A DNA stretch of 64,000 nt from Paenibacillus prosopidis (GCF_003337375.1 NZ_QPJD01000012.1:166889-230888); one strand, 5' to 3'. Counted from the stretch's first letter, positions 24,647 through 33,981 are shown. Notes: generated by a model not told the origin, from the letters alone. Program-made: numbers and translations.

Positions 24647-24756
24647 TGTGACCCCTCCTAAAATGGTTGTTTAACAAACAGCACTTCCTGCAAATAAACC
24701 TATCCGTGCGCTTCTAGTCCGCCGCATCACCTCCTTTAGTATAATTGAAAATCCGC

Positions 24757-25656
24757 TTAACCTTTTAATGATCCGATCATGACGCCTTTAACGAAATGCT
24801 TCTGTACGAAAGGATACATAATGAGCACCGGTACCGAAGCGACGACGATCAAGGCGTATTTCAGCGCCTGCTCGAACCCTTGCTCCCGTATCTTCTGGGC
24901 GGTGTTGGCCAGCATTTCCGGATCTGTCGCATTCAGAATAAGTAAGTTTCGCAGTACGTATTGCAGCGGGAACAGCTTCTCCGATCTTAAATAAATAAGA
25001 GCGTCAAAGTACGCGTTCCAGTGGCCTACCGCATACATTAAGGTCATAACGGCGAGAATCGGTTTAGACAGAGGCAGCACGATGCTGACCAGATACCTTG
25101 TATCTCTGCAGCCGTCAATTTGCGCCGCTTCAGATAATTCGCTTGGAATGGATGATTGGAAAAACGTTCTCGCCACGATGACCTGGAATACTGAGAAAGC
25201 TCCCGGCAGCCACATCGCCCAGCGGGTGTCGAGCATATCCAAATCTTTGACGAGCAGATAGGTTGGAATGAGTCCGCCGCTGAAGAACATCGTAATCATC
25301 ATTAGAATCATGACAAGATTTCGACCGTAAAAACTTTTGACCGACAACGGATAAGCAAGCAGTACGGTGAACACCAAATTGATCAGCGTTCCGAAAACCG
25401 TGTAAATGATTGTATTGTAGTATCCATACATAAGCTGGGTGCTATTAAAGATCGACTTATATGCCTTTAGGCTGAACTCAACGGGCAGTAGCCATACTTG
25501 TCCCGATACGACTGCTCTAGGTGAGCTAAATGATGAACTTACAATATAAAGGAGCGGATATAGAACGGCTAGCATAAGCAGAGTCAAAAAGATATAAATA
25601 CCTAACAAAAACAGTCGGTCTCCAAAAGGTTCCTTAATTTTTTTTGCCGCTATCAT
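24757..25656 (-). CDS. Carbohydrate ABC transporter permease, LplC/YtcP type
   Basis: The protein of about 299 residues has six predicted membrane segments. The cytoplasmic EAA loop reads SELSEAAQIDGCRDTRYLVSI, contacting the shared ATPase. C-terminal KHFVKGVMIGSLKG is typical of YtcP/LplC permeases. ATG 25656 is preferred to ATG 25662 because GGAGG lies 7 bases before it. It pairs with the LplB-like permease whose gene ends at 25670. Together they form the membrane channel for the oligosaccharide captured by the binding lipoprotein encoded next. Confidence 0.93.
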   Translation of the reverse strand: MIAAKKIKEPFGDRLFLLGIYIFLTLLMLAVLYPLLYIVSSSFSSPRAVVSGQVWLLPVEFSLKAYKSIFNSTQLMYGYYNTIIYTVFGTLINLVFTVLLAYPLSVKSFYGRNLVMILMMITMFFSGGLIPTYLLVKDLDMLDTRWAMWLPGAFSVFQVIVARTFFQSSIPSELSEAAQIDGCRDTRYLVSIVLPLSKPILAVMTLMYAVGHWNAYFDALIYLRSEKLFPLQYVLRNLLILNATDPEMLANTAQKIREQGFEQALKYALIVVASVPVLIMYPFVQKHFVKGVMIGSLKG

Positions 25657-25669
25657 GTTCATCCCTCCC

Positions 25670-26638
25670 CTACCATAAACTTGTTTCCGAAACTTTCTTC
25701 GCGAAGAAATTTACCGCCAATAGTAAAATCAAATTGATGACGGAGTTGAACAAGCCGACCGCCGATGAGAAGCTGAAATTCGCGCCGACGAGTCCCACTT
25801 TGTAAACGTAAGTAGAAATGACTTCAGAGGAGCTTAGGTTAAGCGGATTTTGCATCAAATATATTTTTTCAAAGCCGACGCCCATGATATTTCCCAAGCT
25901 GAGAATCAGCATGATAACCACGATCGGGAGAAGCGACGGCAGATCGATATGAATAATCTTCTTCCATCGGGAAGCGCCGTCTACTCTTGCAGCCTCATAC
26001 AGCGAAGGATCGACGCTGGCGAGTGCCGCAATATATATAATGGAAGCATAGCCCATTTCCTGCCAAACCCCCGACCATACGTAAATCGATTTAAAAAATT
26101 CCGGAACGCCCATGAAGTTGGTCATTTCCCAGCCTAAGAAAGAAAACACTCTGTCGATGACGCCGACATGCGGCGTAAGCATCAGCATGATGATCGAAAC
26201 CATAACGACGGTAGAAATAAAATGCGGCGCGTAAGTAACCATTTGCACCGATTTCTTAAATTTGCCCGTTCGCACTTCATTTAAAGCAAGAGCAAGAAAT
26301 ATCGGAATCGGAAAGCCTGCAAGCAGCGAATAGAAGCTGATTACGATCGTGTTTTTAATGATCAGATAGAAATTCGGAGAGGTGAAAAATGTTTCAAAAT
26401 GCTTAAGTCCGACCCATTGACTGCCCCAGATACCTTGCACGACGTTAAAATCCTTAAATGCGATTTGGACGCCGAACATCGGCACGTATTTAAAAATAAT
26501 TAAGTAGAGGACGGGTAGAAGAACCAAAAGATACAATTCCCAATGTCTCGCTATCTTCTTCCCTGCTGATAATTTACTTTTTGAGTATTTCTCGGGAATG
26601 ACTGACTGTTCTAACACATTCACTTGTGCACGACCCAT
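25670..26638 (-). CDS. Carbohydrate ABC transporter permease, LplB type
   Basis: The 322-residue protein has six membrane segments and the EAA loop SLYEAARVDGASRWKKIIHIDLPSL split over the usual helix-turn. The N-terminal cytoplasmic part and the segment PMFGVQIAFKDFNVVQGIWGSQWVGLKHFE are highly typical of LplB. It is the first gene of the operon that runs through the LplC-like permease, binding lipoprotein, GH3 and GH38. AAGGAG precedes the ATG. Two direct repeats in front of it (26711-26777) are candidate binding sites for the AraC-type regulator encoded further upstream. Confidence 0.93.
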   Translation of the reverse strand: MGRAQVNVLEQSVIPEKYSKSKLSAGKKIARHWELYLLVLLPVLYLIIFKYVPMFGVQIAFKDFNVVQGIWGSQWVGLKHFETFFTSPNFYLIIKNTIVISFYSLLAGFPIPIFLALALNEVRTGKFKKSVQMVTYAPHFISTVVMVSIIMLMLTPHVGVIDRVFSFLGWEMTNFMGVPEFFKSIYVWSGVWQEMGYASIIYIAALASVDPSLYEAARVDGASRWKKIIHIDLPSLLPIVVIMLILSLGNIMGVGFEKIYLMQNPLNLSSSEVISTYVYKVGLVGANFSFSSAVGLFNSVINLILLLAVNFFAKKVSETSLW

Positions 26639-26710
26639 TCGCAGTTCTCCTTTGCAGCGATTTAACGAAACGTTATTGCGTTATCCATTTTGTCCTGATC
26701 CACAATTCGA

Positions 26711-26777
26711 TTCTAGCCTGTTTACTAAATCTTCATCAATTCGTAAGATTCGTGTTTCTATCCTTTTTCTAGCCTGT
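26711..26777 (-). promoter_or_regulatory. Pair of 11-base direct repeats before the importer operon, candidate AraC-regulator operator
   Basis: TTCTAGCCTGT occurs at 26711-26721 and again at 26767-26777 (ACAGGCTAGAA on the coding strand of the operon), 56 bases apart. They lie about 75-140 bases before the first gene. Direct repeats spaced by a near-integral number of helical turns are typical of AraC-family binding sites. Confidence 0.45.
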
Positions 26778-26852
26778 GCTATTAAAAGGATATAAGCCGA
26801 TTATTGCTTTTTTCACTATTCCTTCATAATTCCCGCTTCGATAGATGACATA

Positions 26853-26899
26853 CAAAAAAGCCTTGAGAATGCGGCAAACCGCGCTCTCAAAGCTTTTTT
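26853..26899 (-). terminator. Terminator after the AraC-type regulator
   Basis: On the minus strand GCTTTGAGAGCGCGG pairs with CCGCATTCTCAAGGC around a TTTG loop, followed by TTTTTTG. It isolates the regulator transcript from the importer operon. Confidence 0.9.
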
Positions 26900-26918
26900 A
26901 GCGATAAAGCTTTTTCAT

Positions 26919-29135
26919 TTAGTTCACATCTCCAAGCTGCTTGCGAAAATCCCGCGGAGAAAGGCCGACGACATTTTTAAAAGCACGATTGAACGAGTTG
27001 TAATTATAATAACCTACCTCGTTGCTTATCGCTTGCATCGACTTTTGCGTTTCAAGAAGCATTTGCTTCGCATTGTTGATACGAAGACCGATCAGAAAAT
27101 CGACGAAATTCTCTCCGAACTCCTCTTTGAACATTTTACTTAAATACTTGGCATTCAACTGAAATTTTGCGCTTAAATAATCGAGCGACAGCTCTGAATT
27201 GGCGTAATTTTCTTCGATATACGAGCGTATTTCGATAATGAGCGCCTTGTTGCTGTGTGAATCCCGCTGCGACTGCATTTTCTCGTTCATCATTTCGAAG
27301 ATGACGCTGCACCCTTGCTGAAGCTCGTCCACGTTATCCCACCGTTTAGCGAGTTCATGCAGCTCCGCTTGAATGTTGCGCCAAATGTTGCGGTATTCTT
27401 TGGACAACTCCAGTAATTCGCCCTCCAAATGGTGGATGAAAAATTGCATCAGACTTTCTATTTCTTTACGCGGCAGCAATGACTCCCTGATCTGATCAAA
27501 AAACACGGTCAAATGCTTCGTCCAATCACCTTCTGCAAGGCGGAGCGACTGGGAAAGCAAATAAATCGTTTTGAAATATTCCTGAATCTCTTTCTGCGGT
27601 CTTACCGTATCTTCTACCGTAATGATCCGGTTACTTCCTAGTACAGCCTTATACTGCAAGCAATGGTTCGCCATTTCGTAGGACCGGCGCAGCTCATCCA
27701 GCGTAGAAGCCGGTTCCCCTTGCCCAATCGTTATATTAAAGCTGACATTTTGTTCAATCCAAAGGCGGCAAGCTTGAATAATGGATTCGTTCTTCTCCGC
27801 AGCATCTGCCGATGTCGGCAGCCATAGGATGAAGGACACCCGACGATCGGTCGTCCATTCCGCCCAGACGACGGCGCCGTTATTTTTGGCCATCTCATGA
27901 ATAACGCTGTATAAGGTAAATTTCAATAAAGATTGGTCACGGTTACTGTAAGCTTCTGCAAATGCCAGATAGGAATCGATTTCCATAACGTAAACATTCG
28001 ATATTTTATCGGCCACATCCAAATCATAATTTCTAAGCTCAGAAATCCACTCTTCATCGCTTATCTGAACGTTGCCTTCAAGCACCTGATGAAAATGATA
28101 TTTTTTTTGCAAAATGAGCTTTTCCCGATACTGCTGCTGGTACTGCTTCGTCTCGCTCATTAAGCTTTCGAGCGTATTTTGAATAAAGCCAAATTCGCCT
28201 TCCTTGGCTGATCCCGTACCGTCACTTTTCAACGAATAAGCTTGAATGAGCGACACGAGCTGATGAATCGGCTTATAATTTCGTTTCGTTACATAAATAA
28301 CCCATACAATACCGAAAATAACAACGGCTAACGCAAAAACGACCCATACGTTATAAAAGGTCAGTGCAAATTTCATGCCCTTTTTGTCAAGAATCCCGCT
28401 GTTGATATCCCATCCGGTATAGGGAGAAGTGTATTTGGATAAAATCGTGTCGGTGCCGGAATGATCGAGTTCGTCCCCGAGCAAATTATGACCTTCCTTA
28501 TCGATCATTCTTACAAAACTGATATCCGAATTATACATTTGGCCTATGGCATACTTCAGCTTTGCCAGACTGACGTTTACTACGAAATAGCCCTGCTTCA
28601 CACGCATATTGTAGGGTGCTTCCCTGACTAAGGTGATCACATTTGCGGCATCGGAATTGGAATACGCTTTGTACGTTCGTTCGCCTGTCCATTTTGTCGA
28701 AATCTCTTGTTCTTCATACTGTTTAATGAAAGCCTTATCATGAAAATCGTCAAACGATCTTGGCGCGTCGCCAAAAATAAATCTATCCTTTAAGCGGACA
28801 AAATAAATCGAGTCAATAATGGGATAATTGAATTTCAAATCATCGATTACCTTAATCGCTTGAATATTCGTCATGACGTCTACGCTGTCTCTGCTAAAAA
28901 AACGGCTTACATCGGAATTCGTCAATATTTCCCGGACAACTTGATGATCGATTGACTTTAATGAATTATCCGTAAAGAGAATGACCTGCTGCGCCAAATA
29001 TTCATTCGCTTTTATAGCTTCTCTCCGGGTTTGCTCATTCAAGGTTTGGAAAAAAACAACAAACAAAATCATGGTAACGATAAAAAAGACAGGCAGATAC
29101 GATAACAACAAACGGCGAAACCACATTTTGTTCAA
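26919..29135 (-). CDS. Membrane-bound AraC-family transcriptional regulator (YesS type)
   Basis: The product (738 residues from TTG 29135, or 735 from ATG 29126, which is better spaced from AAGGA) has a first membrane segment near residues 10-30. A long extracytoplasmic sensor region follows, then a second membrane segment near residues 270-295, a central cytoplasmic region and a C-terminal AraC domain. The two helix-turn-helix motifs are LSLDYLSAKFQLNAKYLSKMF and MQAISNEVGYYNYNSFNRAFKN. These one-protein sensor-regulators typically control the adjacent LplBC importer in Paenibacillaceae. The direct repeats at 26711-26777 are its likely site. The ligand is presumably an oligosaccharide outside the cell. 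Confidence 0.92.
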   Translation of the reverse strand: MNKMWFRRLLLSYLPVFFIVTMILFVVFFQTLNEQTRREAIKANEYLAQQVILFTDNSLKSIDHQVVREILTNSDVSRFFSRDSVDVMTNIQAIKVIDDLKFNYPIIDSIYFVRLKDRFIFGDAPRSFDDFHDKAFIKQYEEQEISTKWTGERTYKAYSNSDAANVITLVREAPYNMRVKQGYFVVNVSLAKLKYAIGQMYNSDISFVRMIDKEGHNLLGDELDHSGTDTILSKYTSPYTGWDINSGILDKKGMKFALTFYNVWVVFALAVVIFGIVWVIYVTKRNYKPIHQLVSLIQAYSLKSDGTGSAKEGEFGFIQNTLESLMSETKQYQQQYREKLILQKKYHFHQVLEGNVQISDEEWISELRNYDLDVADKISNVYVMEIDSYLAFAEAYSNRDQSLLKFTLYSVIHEMAKNNGAVVWAEWTTDRRVSFILWLPTSADAAEKNESIIQACRLWIEQNVSFNITIGQGEPASTLDELRRSYEMANHCLQYKAVLGSNRIITVEDTVRPQKEIQEYFKTIYLLSQSLRLAEGDWTKHLTVFFDQIRESLLPRKEIESLMQFFIHHLEGELLELSKEYRNIWRNIQAELHELAKRWDNVDELQQGCSVIFEMMNEKMQSQRDSHSNKALIIEIRSYIEENYANSELSLDYLSAKFQLNAKYLSKMFKEEFGENFVDFLIGLRINNAKQMLLETQKSMQAISNEVGYYNYNSFNRAFKNVVGLSPRDFRKQLGDVN

Positions 29136-29326
29136 TCCTTGTATCCCCTTCCCCTTTTGCTTATCTATCTGTTAGCGTTAGTTTTGTTTTTTCTGTACGA
29201 TAAGATGTATAGGGTATCTCATTAATCATACACCACTATACTTTAAATGACGAATGACTATAATTGGTTTATTGCGGGTATCCAATCTTAAACGGCTGTC
29301 GCCGTTATAAATTTTTGTATTTTAAA

Positions 29327-29355
29327 AAACTGACGTCTTAGGAAGACGTCAGTTT
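29327..29355 (-). terminator. Terminator after the first GH29 gene
   Basis: A perfect 13-base stem, AAACTGACGTCTT (29327-29339) with AAGACGTCAGTTT (29343-29355), with a 3-base loop. On the minus strand it is followed by TTTTTT. Ends the fucosidase transcript before the AraC-type regulator gene. Confidence 0.9.
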
Positions 29356-29383
29356 CACTCCAGCTGCCGGAGATATTATTTAA

Positions 29384-30799
29384 TTACTTAAGCAACCGGA
29401 AAACATGCGCCACCGGCGCTTTGCCTGACCGCTCGGATAACGGCAGCTCTACGTTTAGTCCCGCTTCCGTCCGTTCAAATGGCAAGCTTTCGCCTGAACC
29501 GATCAGCTCGACGCTTGCAACCTGTCCCTTATATGGTATTGTGATAGACCCCGCGACCGGCGTTTGCTCAGACGGATATAAGCGTGTTGCGTATACGTTG
29601 TCTTCTTTGGAAGTGAAGGCAAAGCCGTCCGTAAAGTAAGGGGCGCAAATTCTCGTACCGTAAACGGCCTCGCCGTATGTTTTCATCCAAGCGCCTAATT
29701 CCTTTATTGTCGCGATCGCTCCCTCCGGAAGCCGTCCGTCAGGCTGAGGTCCGACATTTAGCGCTAAGTTGCCTCCTTTGGCGACGACCTCCATCAGAAT
29801 GCGGACCACTTGGCGCAGCGATTTGTATTTGTCTTCATAGCGGAAGGAGAAGGAAGTCCCCAGCGTTATGCAGCTTTCCCAAGGCACACTCATCGGTCCG
29901 TCCGGAATCGTCTGCTCCGGCGTCACGATATTTTCATAAGGACCGCCGACCGTCCGGTCTGCCGAAAGCAGCCAAGGCTGTATCCGGCGCGCACGATCGA
30001 CCAATTCGCCCAAGCGAATATCTTGCGGCACTCTTCCGCCGTCTCTCACCCAGCCGGCATCCAGCCAAAGCACATCGATACGTCCATACTTCGTCAGAAG
30101 CTCCATCATTTGCTTATGCGTGAATTGCACGAACTTCTCCCACAGCCATGGATACTGCTTCGGATCATAGGAAGGACCGCGCCATGTTTCATTGCCGCGC
30201 GCCATCCCTTTGGCCCAATAATAAGGCGTATGCCAATCGGCCTTGGAGAAGTAAGCCGAGATTGCCAGTCCCTTGTCCCGGAAGGCATCAAACACATTTT
30301 TGCAAATATCCGCGTACTTATGCGTGTGGAAGGGCGTCTCCGAACCGGTAATCCGATAGTCCGTTGTATGCGTGTCCCACATGCAAAATCCGTCATGATG
30401 CTTCGTCGTAAAAATTAAATATTTGAAGCCGCCCTCCGCGGCTAACTCTGCCCATAGTTCCGGCTGCAGCCGGACAGGATTAAACGTTTTGTTCAAATCG
30501 AAATATTGACGCTTCAGCTCCTCGCTGTCTACGCCCCAGTCAATTCCGTCACGGGACCAGTCGCCGTCTTCATCGCTGAGCGCCCACGATTCTACGAGAC
30601 CGAGCTGCGAATAAGGGCCCCAGTGCATCATGATGCCGAGCTTCTGGTCCTTAAACCATTCGAGCCGTTCAAGAATAAGCGGATCCTCCGGCTTTACCCA
30701 ATCTTCTTCGCTGCTGAAATTATGAACGCCATTCTCCACTTCGTTTGCTTCCTGTTCCGTCTGATGCTCCTCAATTAGATGCGTCTCCTGGTTGCTCAT
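29384..30799 (-). CDS. Alpha-L-fucosidase, GH29 (first copy)
   Basis: The 471-residue protein matches GH29: LGIMMHWGPYSQLGL near the N-terminus, FTTKHHDGFCMWDTHTTDYRIT, and the nucleophile Asp in IDVLWLDAGWVRDGG. A small C-terminal beta domain closes it. No signal peptide is seen, so it is probably cytoplasmic. It removes terminal L-fucose from glycans. The N-terminal 30 residues (rich in Glu and Asn) are an extension before the usual start of the fold. A strong ribosome site AGGAGG and a possible promoter at 30874-30902 point to a single-gene unit. It is distinct from the second GH29 enzyme at 35321, with which it shares little outside the motifs. Confidence 0.93.
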   Translation of the reverse strand: MSNQETHLIEEHQTEQEANEVENGVHNFSSEEDWVKPEDPLILERLEWFKDQKLGIMMHWGPYSQLGLVESWALSDEDGDWSRDGIDWGVDSEELKRQYFDLNKTFNPVRLQPELWAELAAEGGFKYLIFTTKHHDGFCMWDTHTTDYRITGSETPFHTHKYADICKNVFDAFRDKGLAISAYFSKADWHTPYYWAKGMARGNETWRGPSYDPKQYPWLWEKFVQFTHKQMMELLTKYGRIDVLWLDAGWVRDGGRVPQDIRLGELVDRARRIQPWLLSADRTVGGPYENIVTPEQTIPDGPMSVPWESCITLGTSFSFRYEDKYKSLRQVVRILMEVVAKGGNLALNVGPQPDGRLPEGAIATIKELGAWMKTYGEAVYGTRICAPYFTDGFAFTSKEDNVYATRLYPSEQTPVAGSITIPYKGQVASVELIGSGESLPFERTEAGLNVELPLSERSGKAPVAHVFRLLK

Positions 30800-31165
30800 T
30801 CAGCCAGTTCCTCCTTATTAATCGCGGATATTCATATGCGCAGCCGCTAGGGCGACGCACTTAACTAATTCATGTATAATACGAAATCTCAAATGCCCGC
30901 AATTGCCATCTTTCCACGAAAATCTCCTTTTTCATTAATGCCTTGTAAACACTAGAGCGATAAAGTACTCTTTTTTCTCCAAGCTCTCCATTTTCGAAAA
31001 AGCGCGGTTATTTGGCGGTTTTGGTACTATGAAGGGGTTCAAAGTAGAATAAGGTCATTCCGTACCTTGTTGAGCCTTAGTCATGTTATTACTCAAGCTT
31101 GTTCGCATGCTTTTCCAAATAATGAATACAATTAAAAGTATTCGATAAACAGGAGGAACCAAGCT
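30800..31165. other. Divergent intergenic region between fucosidase and spoVB
   Basis: This stretch is 366 bases. It carries the GH29 promoter candidate (30874-30902, minus) and the ribosome site AGGAGGA of spoVB at its right end. The middle is AT-rich. No convincing spoVB promoter, hairpin or small gene was recognised. Confidence 0.6.
30874..30902 (-). promoter_or_regulatory. Sigma-A-like promoter candidate of the first GH29 gene
   Basis: On the minus strand TTGCGG (30902-30897) is followed after 17 bases by TTATAC (30879-30874). The -35 is imperfect. The predicted start leaves a leader of about 70 bases. Confidence 0.45.
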
Positions 31166-32728
31166 ATGCCACAACACGGGCAATCGTTCATGAGGGGAAC
31201 GCTGGTCTTGTCTGCCGCCGCTTTCATCAACCGTATTCTCGGCTTTATCAGCGGCATGTATATCGCTCGCGTACTGGGCGCGGAGGGAATCGGCCTCTTA
31301 ATGATGGCGCATCCGCTCGTGCCGCTCGTCATTACGATAACGGAGTTGGGCTTGCCTGTGGCGATTTCGAAGCTGGTAGCGGAAGCCTGCGCTCGCGGCG
31401 ACCGGGTGAAAGTAAGGCGCATCCTGCACGTCTCGCTCGCCGTCACAGGTGTCTTGAGCGTAACCCTTACGACCGTCTCGCTGCTGGGATCCGAGTGGAT
31501 TGCATCCATCCTGCTGAGTGATCCGCGCGCCTATTACGCGATGCTCGCGATTACGCCGATCGCGCCGATTGTCGCCGTCTCCGCGGTGTTAAAGGGGTAC
31601 TTCCGCGGCATGCAGCAGATGAAGACCATCGCCGTTTCCGATGTGCTGGAGCATACGGTGCAGATCGCCTGTGTACTTGCGCTGGTGCACCTATTGCTGC
31701 CTTACGGCGTCGCGTATGCGGCTGCGGGCGCAATGGCTGCCTCTGTCGTCAGCGAAGCGATCAGTCTCTTATTTCTGGTGGCAAGCTACAAGCTGTACGG
31801 GGAATCGAAGATTAAAGGCGAGACATGGGCGAGCCACCTGAAACAAGGAAGAAGCACGCTCTCCGAGCTGCTGCAGATCGGCCTGCCGACGACCGGACAC
31901 GGCGTTATTCAATCCTTATACAGCACATTTCAGCCGCTTCTCATTACAACCAGCCTGGCGCTGGCCGGCATCAGCACGGCGTTAGCCACGAAGCAATTCG
32001 GCATGCTGGCCGGCTATGCGTTTCCGCTGCTTTTCATGCCGAGCTTTATTACGCAATCCTTGTCCACCGCACTTGTTCCTGCAATCGGCGAGGCAGCGGC
32101 GAACAAGAATGGCCTGCTTATGCATGAACGGATGAATCAGGCGATGGGCTTGGGTCTTCTGATTGGCGCGCCGGCGACCGTTATTCTGTTCGAGTGGGCA
32201 ACTCCGCTAACGACGCTTGTCTACAACGCACCGGAAGCGGGATTGCTGCTGAAAATATTGGCGCCGATGTTTTTCCTGCATTATTTTGACGCGCCGCTGC
32301 ATGCGATCCTGCTCGGGCTTGGCCGCGCGAAAGCTACGCTTTGGAACTACGTGGTGGCTACGATATTCAAGGCTATTGCCATCTTCGTGTTCGGCAGCCA
32401 ATTCGGCATTGCCGGCGTCGCGTACGGCATCGGCATCGGCATTGTCATGCAAACGCTTCTCAACTTTTTTTCGATCTCAAGCTCGATTGGATTTTATTGG
32501 AGTATCCGTCCGTATATCAAGGTCGGTATCTGCATGGTATTGATGGCGTTATGCGGGCGCTGGACCTTTGACTATCTTACCGTCCAAGGTCTGCCGCTGT
32601 TATGGAGCGTAATTGCTTCAATCGCCGTTTCTTTGCTTCTCTACTTCGTTGCCCTCGTCCTGACGGGTGCTTTGAATTGGAAAAGTCCGCTTCGCAGTCG
32701 GCGTTCGGGGATTCATCCCCTTCGTTAA
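31166..32728 (+). CDS. spoVB: Stage V sporulation protein B-like polysaccharide/lipid II flippase
   Basis: The 520-residue protein has about 14 membrane segments of the MATE/MOP flippase fold. It begins with GTLVLSAAAFINRILGFISGMYIARVLGAEGIGL, very characteristic of SpoVB and relatives. The family flips lipid-linked peptidoglycan precursors across the membrane, in SpoVB for spore cortex synthesis in the outer forespore membrane. Length and start (AGGAGGA before the ATG) agree. Paralogues such as YtgP exist, so SpoVB versus a related flippase is not fully settled. It is the only plus-strand gene between the two glycosidase operons and is not obviously related to them. A small hairpin (32784-32809) follows. 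Confidence 0.85.
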   Translation: MPQHGQSFMRGTLVLSAAAFINRILGFISGMYIARVLGAEGIGLLMMAHPLVPLVITITELGLPVAISKLVAEACARGDRVKVRRILHVSLAVTGVLSVTLTTVSLLGSEWIASILLSDPRAYYAMLAITPIAPIVAVSAVLKGYFRGMQQMKTIAVSDVLEHTVQIACVLALVHLLLPYGVAYAAAGAMAASVVSEAISLLFLVASYKLYGESKIKGETWASHLKQGRSTLSELLQIGLPTTGHGVIQSLYSTFQPLLITTSLALAGISTALATKQFGMLAGYAFPLLFMPSFITQSLSTALVPAIGEAAANKNGLLMHERMNQAMGLGLLIGAPATVILFEWATPLTTLVYNAPEAGLLLKILAPMFFLHYFDAPLHAILLGLGRAKATLWNYVVATIFKAIAIFVFGSQFGIAGVAYGIGIGIVMQTLLNFFSISSSIGFYWSIRPYIKVGICMVLMALCGRWTFDYLTVQGLPLLWSVIASIAVSLLLYFVALVLTGALNWKSPLRSRRSGIHPLR

Positions 32729-32783
32729 CCGCATCTCATTGACGACTGGCTGAGTTTCACGCTTACCATTTATGCACCTAACT

Positions 32784-32809
32784 GTGCCTCCAAGGTTACT
32801 TTGAGGCAC
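32784..32809. terminator. Short hairpin after spoVB
   Basis: GTGCCTC (32784-32790) pairs with GAGGCAC (32803-32809) around a 12-base loop. No T-run follows on either strand, so it is a weak or partial terminator at best. Confidence 0.4.
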
Positions 32810-32812
32810 AAA

Positions 32813-32911
32813 GAGCCGCCCCTAGTCTTTGACTGAACTGTGACCCGAACGACGGCGCTTTTTGCAAAGTGTCTATCTTTCGGGTCACAGTTCAGCCTTT
32901 TGGGACGGCTC
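32813..32911. repeat. Nested palindromic element with a 16-base perfect inverted repeat
   Basis: Inner arms CTGAACTGTGACCCGA (32833-32848) and TCGGGTCACAGTTCAG (32880-32895) are perfect inverted repeats with 31 bases between. Outer arms GAGCCGCCCC (32813-32822) and GGGACGGCTC (32902-32911) are imperfect. The right inner arm, read on the minus strand (TGAACTGTGACCCGAAAGAT then AGACACTTTGC), resembles the ends of IS3-family elements, from memory only. It may be a miniature or deleted insertion sequence that landed in the loop of a terminator. Confidence 0.5.
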
Positions 32912-32966
32912 AATGCAAGCTGCATTAATGAGTAGTTCAACTCCCGGCTTCTATTACCGTTTTATA

Positions 32967-33980
32967 TCAACTGTTTCTATGCAGCTCGAATACCGCTTTG
33001 TTTTCTCCCACCGCTTGGCCACTGTCGTTGCGAAGCTCCTTCGGCGTCAGGGCGTACATGCGGTCGATCGTAGCCTGATTGTCATAACCGATCTGCTCCA
33101 GAATCGAAGCAATGATGATCGGCCAAGCCTCTTCAGAGCCGTCGAGCACCTTTAAAGCGAATGCGATCCGTTCCTTTCGCAGACCGAAGCAATAAATGCC
33201 TTTCGCCCCGCCTTTGGCTACGATGTTCGGATCTCTCAGCAGAGTCGAGCAAATGAACCATGGAGCGGAAACCATTTCGTAATGGTCATTCATTAAACGG
33301 GAAACCTCGCTCGCGGCACCCCTGACCTCAGGCCTTTCGATCAAATCGGGGCAAGCCAGCTTTAGATACATGCGAGCGATATTTTGCAAAGGCAGAGCGT
33401 ACACCGGGAGCCCGCAGCCGTCGATGCCGGTCTGAATGCTTTCCACAGAACAGTCTGACAAATAAGAGACGATGTCCATTATTTCCGCTTGGGCCGGATG
33501 TTCAGGCTCTGCATAGCCTTCCAGCGCATACCCCTTCTCCTTGCTCCACGCAAGAACGCCGAGATGCTTCCCGGAGCAATTATGGTAGATGCGCCTCTTC
33601 GGCTTATCTCCTATGATTAGTTCATCACGCGCTGCCGGGCTGAGCGGGTATGTATGCGAGCAAATAAGCTGTTCCTCGCTCACACCGATCTTGCTCAGCA
33701 TCGATTCTAACGCTTCCACATGATAAGCTTCCGCGCGGTGGGAAGCCGTCATGACAGCCTTTTCTTTATCGGTAAAGCCATAGGTCTCGGGAACGCCATG
33801 AATAAACGCGGGAATCGCTTGAAACGGCTTGGCTGCAGACCGCATGAAAGCGACCCATTCCGGATCCCCGGCCCGATAAATAATCCCGCCTCTTTCGTCC
33901 ACTCCGCAAATATGGCCAAAATGAATATTTTCCAGCTGTCCCCCGCGGTATTGTTCGGCCAGCCTAACAGCAGATTCCAT
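32967..33980 (-). CDS. Asparaginase, thermolabile/rhizobial-type family (PF06089)
   Basis: The 337-residue protein matches the asparaginase II family: GHICGVDERGGIIYRAGDPEW, FMRSAAKPFQAIPAF, MTASHRAEAYHVEALESML, HNCSGKHLGVLAW and GIDGCGLPVYALPL. The Ser-x-x-Lys of RSAAKP and the CSGKH motif are the putative active site and cysteine-linked metal site of this family. It converts asparagine to aspartate and ammonia. The start (AAAGGGG before the ATG) lies one base after the GH125 stop, so it is the last gene of the six-gene glycosidase operon. This place suggests it uses asparagine freed from N-glycosylated peptides; that is inference. No signal peptide. Confidence 0.88.
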   Translation of the reverse strand: MESAVRLAEQYRGGQLENIHFGHICGVDERGGIIYRAGDPEWVAFMRSAAKPFQAIPAFIHGVPETYGFTDKEKAVMTASHRAEAYHVEALESMLSKIGVSEEQLICSHTYPLSPAARDELIIGDKPKRRIYHNCSGKHLGVLAWSKEKGYALEGYAEPEHPAQAEIMDIVSYLSDCSVESIQTGIDGCGLPVYALPLQNIARMYLKLACPDLIERPEVRGAASEVSRLMNDHYEMVSAPWFICSTLLRDPNIVAKGGAKGIYCFGLRKERIAFALKVLDGSEEAWPIIIASILEQIGYDNQATIDRMYALTPKELRNDSGQAVGENKAVFELHRNS

Positions 33981-33981
33981 G

